Of a stretch of DNA of 19,368 bases, positions 15,356-19,368 are shown in pieces (positions within the stretch are counted from its first letter, which is position 1; each line of letters opens with the position of its first letter). Location: positions 1 to 19,368 of the forward strand of contig JAHFIC010000010.1 in NCBI GenBank assembly GCA_023246555.1. Direction: 5' to 3'. The DNA is from Candidatus Magasanikiibacteriota bacterium. GTDB lineage: Bacteria; Patescibacteriota; Patescibacteriia; Magasanikbacterales; UBA922. Both the position numbers and the translations under genes were made by a program. The notes beneath the pieces are model-generated. The model saw only the letters and a program-made list of their open reading frames with translations, ran no database searches and had not been told where the DNA came from.

Positions 15356-16349
15356 AGGATTCCCGCTCTGCCGCGTAGGAGCCGGCGGCCGCGATCATCG
15401 CGGCGTTGTCCATGGCATGAGTGATCGGTGATCGGCGATAGGTGATCGAGGGAAATTCACGCTGAATCGCGGAGCCAAGTGTTTCGCGGAGTTTTTTGTT
15501 TGCTGAGACCCCGCCGACGAGGAGAATGCTTTTTGGGTTATAAATGCTTGCGGCGCTCAGTGTTTTTGCGACGAGCACATCCACAATTGATTGTTCAAAC
15601 GATGCGCAAAAATCTGACAAGCGTTTGGCGTTGAGCGTATAGCGTTCAGATTCTTGTTGTTCATGATCACGGAGCCAATACAAGGCTGAGGTCTTGAGTC
15701 CGGCGAAACTAAAATTGAAATTGTCTTGATCCAACATCGGACGGGGGAATGAGATGGCGTTTGGATCTCCGCTTTCTGCCGCTTTGGAAATTTTCGGTCC
15801 GCCGGGGTAATCAAAATCAACCAGCTTCGCGACTTTATCGAAACACTCTCCCGCGGCGTCGTCGAGCGTTTTCCCGATGCGTTCGTAGTCGCTGTGATCC
15901 CTCATAAGAATAAGTTCCGTGTGTCCTCCAGAAACCACTAAACACAATGCTGGAAATTGAACCCGGCTGTCGGCTTCCGGCAGAGCCGACAGCTCAACCG
16001 AATGGATATGGCCTTCAATGTGATTGACGGCCACGAGCGGGATGTCCAACAGGTATGAGAGTGTTTTTGCCGTTTCGACGCCGACGAGAAGACTCGTGAT
16101 AAGTCCTGGGCCAGCGGTTACCGCAATGCAATCGGGTTTTTTTTGATTCTTTAAAACCTCCTCGACAATGGGGAGCATGGCGTCCGCATGCGCGCGCGCG
16201 GCGATTTCCGGCACCACGCCGCCATAGGCTTTGTGAATATCAATTTGACTCGCGGTTTTTTCAGAGAGAATTTTGAAGCCCGCCTTTGTTTTTTCTACAA
16301 GAGCAACAGACGTATCGTCGCAGGAGGATTCGATGCCGAGAATGCGCAT
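15300..16349 (-). CDS. tsaD: tRNA N6-adenosine threonylcarbamoyltransferase TsaD
   Basis: Transfers the threonylcarbamoyl group to A37 of ANN-decoding tRNAs, acting with TsaB, TsaC and TsaE. It is 349 aa from ATG 16349. The start MRILGIESSCDDTSVALVE is the family N-terminus. An in-frame ATG at 16388 would add 13 atypical residues and lie upstream of the promoter. Visible motifs are AHADAMLP, the metal-binding NHIEGH (H110, H114), VSGGHTEL (139-146), GECFDKVAK, SFAGLKT (214-220), GGVSANKKLR (279-288) and THAMDNAAM with Asp314. Between H114 and VSGGHT the protein is about five residues longer than E. coli or Bacillus TsaD; this stretch is encoded by an inverted repeat. Its last 17 residues and stop codon are antisense to the dnaE 3' end. 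Confidence 0.96.
   Translation of the reverse strand: MRILGIESSCDDTSVALVEKTKAGFKILSEKTASQIDIHKAYGGVVPEIAARAHADAMLPIVEEVLKNQKKPDCIAVTAGPGLITSLLVGVETAKTLSYLLDIPLVAVNHIEGHIHSVELSALPEADSRVQFPALCLVVSGGHTELILMRDHSDYERIGKTLDDAAGECFDKVAKLVDFDYPGGPKISKAAESGDPNAISFPRPMLDQDNFNFSFAGLKTSALYWLRDHEQQESERYTLNAKRLSDFCASFEQSIVDVLVAKTLSAASIYNPKSILLVGGVSANKKLRETLGSAIQREFPSITYRRSPITHAMDNAAMIAAAGSYAAERESFTPWRSLAADPNWILNSR
15966..15993. repeat. Perfect 10-bp inverted repeat inside tsaD
   Basis: GCTGTCGGCT (15966-15975) and AGCCGACAGC (15984-15993) are exact inverted copies around the 8-nt loop TCCGGCAG. The element encodes about LSALPEADS (residues 120-128) of TsaD, at a spot where the protein is longer than usual. 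Confidence 0.7.
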
Positions 16350-16360
16350 AGGTAAGGGAT

Positions 16361-16388
16361 AGTGTAGCAGAAAATTTTGGAGTTGCAA
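16361..16388 (-). promoter_or_regulatory. Promoter of tsaD, nearly leaderless
   Basis: On the minus strand TTGCAA (16383-16388), 16 bp, TACACT (16361-16366) with TG in the extended -10 position (TG-C-TACACT). The -10 ends 11 nt before ATG 16349, so the leader would be about 5 nt. Confidence 0.55.
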
Positions 16389-16416
16389 GGAGGAACTTTT
16401 TTGTTGCGTGTCCGTG

Positions 16417-16425
16417 TGGTACGAT
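16417..16425 (+). promoter_or_regulatory. Extended -10 candidate before the Nudix gene
   Basis: TG-G-TACGAT (TG 16417-16418, hexamer 16420-16425) with no good -35. The predicted start is near 16432, which coincides with an in-frame GTG. Confidence 0.4.
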
Positions 16426-16461
16426 GTTCGTGTGATTGAACATCACCTACGGCATGGGAAT

Positions 16462-16896
16462 ATGAAATCGCATTTTAAAATTTACATTGCCGCATACTTG
16501 GTACTCATGAATAACGGGCAGGTGTTGTGCATGCGGAGAAAGAATACCGGATATCAAGATGGAAAATACAGTCTCGTTGCCGGACATTTGGACGGCCATG
16601 AAACCGCGAGACAAGCGATCATTCGTGAGGCGAATGAAGAAATCGGCATTAGGCTCAAGCCTGAAAGTTTAGCGGTTGTTCATGTTATGCATCGGTATAG
16701 GCCGGACCGAGAATATATCGATGTGTACGTGATGGCCGACACATGGGAAGGGGAAATAATCAACAAAGAACCGGAAAAGTGTGATGAACTTTCTTGGCAC
16801 ACAATCGATCGTTTGCCTGAACCAATGGTCCCCGAGGTTCCTGCTGCGCTTCGATGTATACAAAATGGGATTTTTTATGGGGAGTTTGGCTGGTAA
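16462..16896 (+). CDS. Nudix hydrolase
   Basis: Hydrolyses a nucleoside diphosphate linked to another group; the substrate is not deducible. It is 144 aa from ATG 16462. The Nudix box GX5EX7REUXEEXGU is complete at 41-63 (GHLDGHE ... REANEEIGI), preceded by the core strand AAYLVLMNNGQVLCMRR. A later WEGEIINKEPEKCDELSW segment is typical of MutT/NUDT-like members that clean up or remodel nucleotides. The start is uncertain: in-frame GTGs at 16432 (10 residues longer, right at the predicted transcript start) and 16408 are possible, but homology to the family begins only around HFKIYIAAYL. It converges on the flippase gene with 2 nt between stops, and no terminator is visible. Confidence 0.9.
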   Translation: MKSHFKIYIAAYLVLMNNGQVLCMRRKNTGYQDGKYSLVAGHLDGHETARQAIIREANEEIGIRLKPESLAVVHVMHRYRPDREYIDVYVMADTWEGEIINKEPEKCDELSWHTIDRLPEPMVPEVPAALRCIQNGIFYGEFGW

Positions 16897-16898
16897 AT

Positions 16899-18374
16899 TC
16901 ACACCCGCGGCGCAGTTTTCGCAATCAGAAGGAGCGTGCTGTATGGTCCGCGATTGAATTTTTTCCCTACAGCGACAATGATAAGCGCGTAGAAAAAGAT
17001 GTAGGCGAGCGCTAGCATGCCAAGCGAAATAATGGAAAAACCAAGAATGGCTTCCTTCCAAATAATGGCGGGAACCAAAAGAACCATTGCCACCGAGAGC
17101 GGGAATCCCGCACGGATAAGAATGTTCCACGCGGTAACCGTGGTGCGCAGTATGAGCGCGCGTACTGATAAAACGAGGACTGGAAAGAATCCTAGAAAGA
17201 GCGCCCCCGCGGCTCCAGTAGCCCCCCACCGCGGAGCGGCGATAAGAAGAAGAACAATGGAAAGCGAAATTTTGATACCGTCGAATTTTACTTTAATGTC
17301 CGGATGGCCGATACCAGAGAGCGCTTTATAACAAATATCGGTGAGATTAAAGATGGTAAAATACAAGACAAAAATTCTTAGCGCGTTGGTAATTGGGAGC
17401 CACGGTTCGCCTAAAAGAATGAGTACCAGCTTGCCTCCGGCCGCGAGGATGAGCACAATAATCGGCATCGTGACGACAAAAAGAAGATCCATGCTGCGTT
17501 TGAGCCCCTCCTGGACTTTTTTTGGATCTTCCTTGATACGAGCAAATGCCGGAAACGCGATCATGGAAATAATCGACGCGATGAATCCGGGGCCGACGGA
17601 GGCGAGGTTCTTTGCTTTGGTATAGAGACCAACAGATGCGGTATTTGTCGTCCTGGCGACGATCGATTGTTCCGCAAATCCATAGATTTGATCCGCAAAT
17701 GTCTGCCCCATAATCCATTTGCTAAACCCCGTGAGTTCTTTCAGTAATCCAAAACGAAATGACAATCGCGGACGGTAGGGCTGAAGCACATATGTCGCGA
17801 TGGTCTCAGTTATCTGCATTGCGGCTTGAGCGATGAGGAGCGACCAGTAGGAGTGTGTTGTCACCGCGAGCGTGATGGCAACAACCGCGTAGGCAACAGA
17901 GCGGGCGGTGTTCCGCAGGAAGACTTTTTTAAAATCTAGATCTTTGGTAAACCATATTTCTCCGATATTCGTGAAGTGATGTATAAGGACAATGAGTCCA
18001 CCGAATCGCACTGGCCAGACATAGGCCTCAACATGGTAAAAGCTGGCAATAAACGGAGCGAGAAGAAACATGACTCCCGCAATAAGGACGCCGCGCAGGG
18101 CATTGAGCGTCCAGATTGGATTTAAGTATTTGTTAACATCGCCGCCTTTTTGAATGGCGGCAGTGGTCAGTCCGTGCTCACTCACCACTTGTAAAAAGTG
18201 AGGAACAAGGAGAATGATTGCGACAAGACCAAAATCTTCTGGCGTGAGGAGACGCGCCAGAATAAAAAAGGGTAAAAACGCGATGAGCTTTTGAACAAGG
18301 AAATCAATGGTGAGCCATTTTCCCGCACGGATGGATTTTTGGAGCGTTCCTTCTTGGACGGTTTCTTCGTGCAT
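16899..18374 (-). CDS. Wzx-type polysaccharide flippase (MOP superfamily)
   Basis: Lipid-linked oligosaccharide or polysaccharide exporter of the polysaccharide_synt type, moving glycan precursors across the cytoplasmic membrane. At 491 aa it has about 12-14 hydrophobic segments. The N-terminal SIRAGKWLTIDFLVQKLIAF followed by ILARLLTPEDFGLVAI is the usual opening of this group (WzxC/TuaB-like). Other typical pieces are the MGQTFADQIYGFAEQ stretch, the VGLYTKAKNLA segment and the GATGAAGALFLGF helix. No glycosyltransferase lies in the window, so its glycan is unknown. The divergent neighbour is a secreted beta-helix protein, which suggests a cell-surface locus continuing to the right. The promoter lies only 8 nt from the ATG, and no Shine-Dalgarno sequence is present. 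Confidence 0.92.
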   Translation of the reverse strand: MHEETVQEGTLQKSIRAGKWLTIDFLVQKLIAFLPFFILARLLTPEDFGLVAIILLVPHFLQVVSEHGLTTAAIQKGGDVNKYLNPIWTLNALRGVLIAGVMFLLAPFIASFYHVEAYVWPVRFGGLIVLIHHFTNIGEIWFTKDLDFKKVFLRNTARSVAYAVVAITLAVTTHSYWSLLIAQAAMQITETIATYVLQPYRPRLSFRFGLLKELTGFSKWIMGQTFADQIYGFAEQSIVARTTNTASVGLYTKAKNLASVGPGFIASIISMIAFPAFARIKEDPKKVQEGLKRSMDLLFVVTMPIIVLILAAGGKLVLILLGEPWLPITNALRIFVLYFTIFNLTDICYKALSGIGHPDIKVKFDGIKISLSIVLLLIAAPRWGATGAAGALFLGFFPVLVLSVRALILRTTVTAWNILIRAGFPLSVAMVLLVPAIIWKEAILGFSIISLGMLALAYIFFYALIIVAVGKKFNRGPYSTLLLIAKTAPRV

Positions 18375-18382
18375 ACCGTTTC

Positions 18383-18412
18383 ATGATAACTCAAGTGAAG
18401 ACAAAAAGTCTA
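18383..18412 (-). promoter_or_regulatory. Promoter candidate of the flippase, leaderless type
   Basis: Minus-strand TAGACT (18407-18412), 18 bp, TATCAT (18383-18388), 8 nt before ATG 18374. The -35 match is 4 of 6 and the -10 match 5 of 6. Confidence 0.4.
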
Positions 18413-18414
18413 GT

Positions 18415-18443
18415 TTGACACTGATTTTTGTTGCACGTACAAT
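18415..18443 (+). promoter_or_regulatory. Strong promoter of the beta-helix protein
   Basis: TTGACA (18415-18420), exactly 17 bp, TACAAT (18438-18443): 11 of 12 matches to the sigma-70 consensus. The predicted start is near 18450, with a 22-nt leader before ATG 18472. Confidence 0.8.
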
Positions 18444-18471
18444 TATGTCGCCTGCCGGATAATTTTTTTCT

Positions 18472-19368
18472 ATGCGATTATTTCGATGGATTTTTGGAAG
18501 CGCTATTTTCGGGCTTCTTTTTGTTTTGCCAAACATGGCACGGGCCGAAACATTGGTGGATGCCGGCCTTGACATCACTTCGCCAACCGCGTGGACACTT
18601 TCGGGCAGTCCGTATATCGTGCAGGGCAATGATACGATTTTAGTGACATCGGTTTTGACGATTGAGCCGGGCGTGGTCGTGAAATTCCAGCCGAATCGAA
18701 GCGCGCGGCGATACAATGGCCTGCGCGTTGAAGGCGGCGGGCAGTTGATTGCCGAAGGGACGCTCGAGGCGCCGATTATTTTCACTTCGAGTCACGATGA
18801 CACGGCAGGCGGAGATTCCAATGGCAATGGTTCGGGAACTGTTCCACAGCGAGGAGATTGGGAGAGTTTGAGATTTGTGGGTGATGCTTCGATTTTGTCT
18901 CACGTGGAAGTGCGCTTCGGCGGACAGTATCGAGAGGTGTTTGGTGCGGTCGAGACGAGCGGGTGGAGTATGGCTGAGATAAGAGATAGTGTGATACGAG
19001 ATAGCGGGAGCGCCGGCGTGCGGATTGTGGAGCCGTCGGCGCCGACATTGCTTCGCGTCGCGATTGAGAATAATGCCGGGCATGGTGTTTCGGCGACGGT
19101 GACGAGTGAAGAGGCGCGGCTTGTTGATTCGTTGGTGCTAAATAACGCCGGGGGTGCGATGTGGGTATCAGTCGCTAACAGTTTGTTGGTGGAAAATACC
19201 GAATTTACCGGCAACACGCCGCAAACCGTGGATGTGCGCGGCAACGAGATTTTGACCGATACGGTTTGGCAATATATTCCGAATTTGGTGTACACGAGTT
19301 GGAATAGTGGACGAATTTTTGTGCGGGATGGAGCGACGCTCACGATCGAGCCGGGAGTCGAGGTCAAG
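18472..19368 (+). CDS. Secreted right-handed beta-helix repeat protein, 3' end cut by window
   Basis: The frame is open from ATG 18472 to the window edge (299 codons, no stop). The N-terminus is a clear signal peptide: MRLFRWIFG, a hydrophobic core, then likely cleavage after ARA (residue 25). The mature part is built of short beta-strand turns rich in V, I, G, N and T (for example DSVIRDSGSAGVRIVE, IENNAGHGVSATV, SLVLNNAGGAMWV), as in parallel beta-helix proteins. A module LTIEPGVVVKF (62-72) recurs as LTIEPGVEVK at the truncated end (290-299), so the protein has large repeats. SSHDDTAGGDSNGNG (106-120) followed by GDWESLRF is a Ca-binding-like insert often seen in such surface proteins. Its role may be adhesion or glycan binding, but this is inference. 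It is divergent from the flippase, with a near-perfect promoter. Confidence 0.88.
   Translation, partial: MRLFRWIFGSAIFGLLFVLPNMARAETLVDAGLDITSPTAWTLSGSPYIVQGNDTILVTSVLTIEPGVVVKFQPNRSARRYNGLRVEGGGQLIAEGTLEAPIIFTSSHDDTAGGDSNGNGSGTVPQRGDWESLRFVGDASILSHVEVRFGGQYREVFGAVETSGWSMAEIRDSVIRDSGSAGVRIVEPSAPTLLRVAIENNAGHGVSATVTSEEARLVDSLVLNNAGGAMWVSVANSLLVENTEFTGNTPQTVDVRGNEILTDTVWQYIPNLVYTSWNSGRIFVRDGATLTIEPGVEVK

Noticed and set aside
15420..15448. Near-tandem GTGATCG copies (three within 29 bp)
   Set aside because: They lie in the conserved tsaD 3' region encoding YRRSPITHAMDN, so codon repetition explains them.
16387..16393. Consensus Shine-Dalgarno AAGGAGG upstream of the Nudix gene, with an in-frame GTG at 16408
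   Set aside because: The spacing to GTG 16408 is 14 nt, too long. The site lies upstream of the likely -10 at 16420, and family similarity begins only after 16462, so it is probably chance in the divergent promoter region.
1..19368. tRNA, rRNA, CRISPR, transposase, integrase or attachment sites
   Set aside because: None seen. Intergenic gaps are about 110 bp at most and are explained by promoters and terminators, and no direct-repeat array or transposase-like frame is present.

Overview
The window is a compact, gene-dense piece of bacterial chromosome with 17 protein-coding genes, no RNA gene, no CRISPR array and no mobile element that I can see. Short intergenic spaces, roughly balanced base composition, leader-poor genes, a core gene set mixed with small unknown membrane and secreted proteins, and a secreted beta-helix protein next to a polysaccharide flippase suggest a Candidatus Patescibacteria (CPR) genome, probably Parcubacteria-like. 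This placement is inference from gene style. UGA is used as stop by several recognisable genes (rseP, tsaD, the phosphomutase, the flippase), so this is ordinary code 11 and not the UGA-Gly code of Gracilibacteria/Absconditabacteria.

Layout. Positions 1-1393 (minus): 5' two thirds of a ClpA/ClpC-type unfoldase, running off the left edge. It is divergent from a phosphomannomutase/phosphoglucomutase (1462-2835, plus). Then come two small unknown exported proteins in tandem (2884-3450 and 3542-4219, plus). Each has its own strong promoter and Shine-Dalgarno sequence, each is followed by a hairpin terminator, and the two share three sequence blocks, so I read them as divergent paralogues. Converging on them is the lemA-htpX operon (5702 down to 4255, minus). 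Divergent from lemA is a plus-strand run: rseP site-2 protease (5772-6914), pheS (6944-7981), pheT (8020-10431), a small hydrophilic unknown protein (10454-10981), a one-helix membrane protein with a coiled coil (11068-11397), a four-helix membrane protein (11418-11855) and dnaE (11885-15355). tsaD (minus, 16349 down to 15300) overlaps the 3' end of dnaE by 56 bp tail to tail. A Nudix hydrolase (16462-16896, plus) converges on a Wzx-type flippase (18374 down to 16899, minus). At the right edge a secreted right-handed beta-helix protein (18472 onward, plus) is cut by the window end.

Biology. The housekeeping part covers replication (dnaE), translation and tRNA modification (pheST, tsaD), membrane and protein quality control (Clp, HtpX/LemA, RseP), and sugar-phosphate supply (phosphomutase). 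The phosphomutase, flippase, beta-helix protein and exported unknowns point to cell-surface construction, as expected of an episymbiont-like cell. The most notable non-gene signals are: near-consensus promoters with exact 17-bp spacers, including a perfect TTGACA-N17-TATAAT for lemA-htpX; two divergent promoter pairs that physically overlap; -10 boxes only 8-11 nt before the start codons of several core genes, which suggests leaderless transcripts; and Shine-Dalgarno sequences seen only on the tandem unknown pair. A perfect 10-bp inverted repeat sits inside tsaD where the protein is a few residues longer than usual. No stretch over 300 bases lacks a gene.
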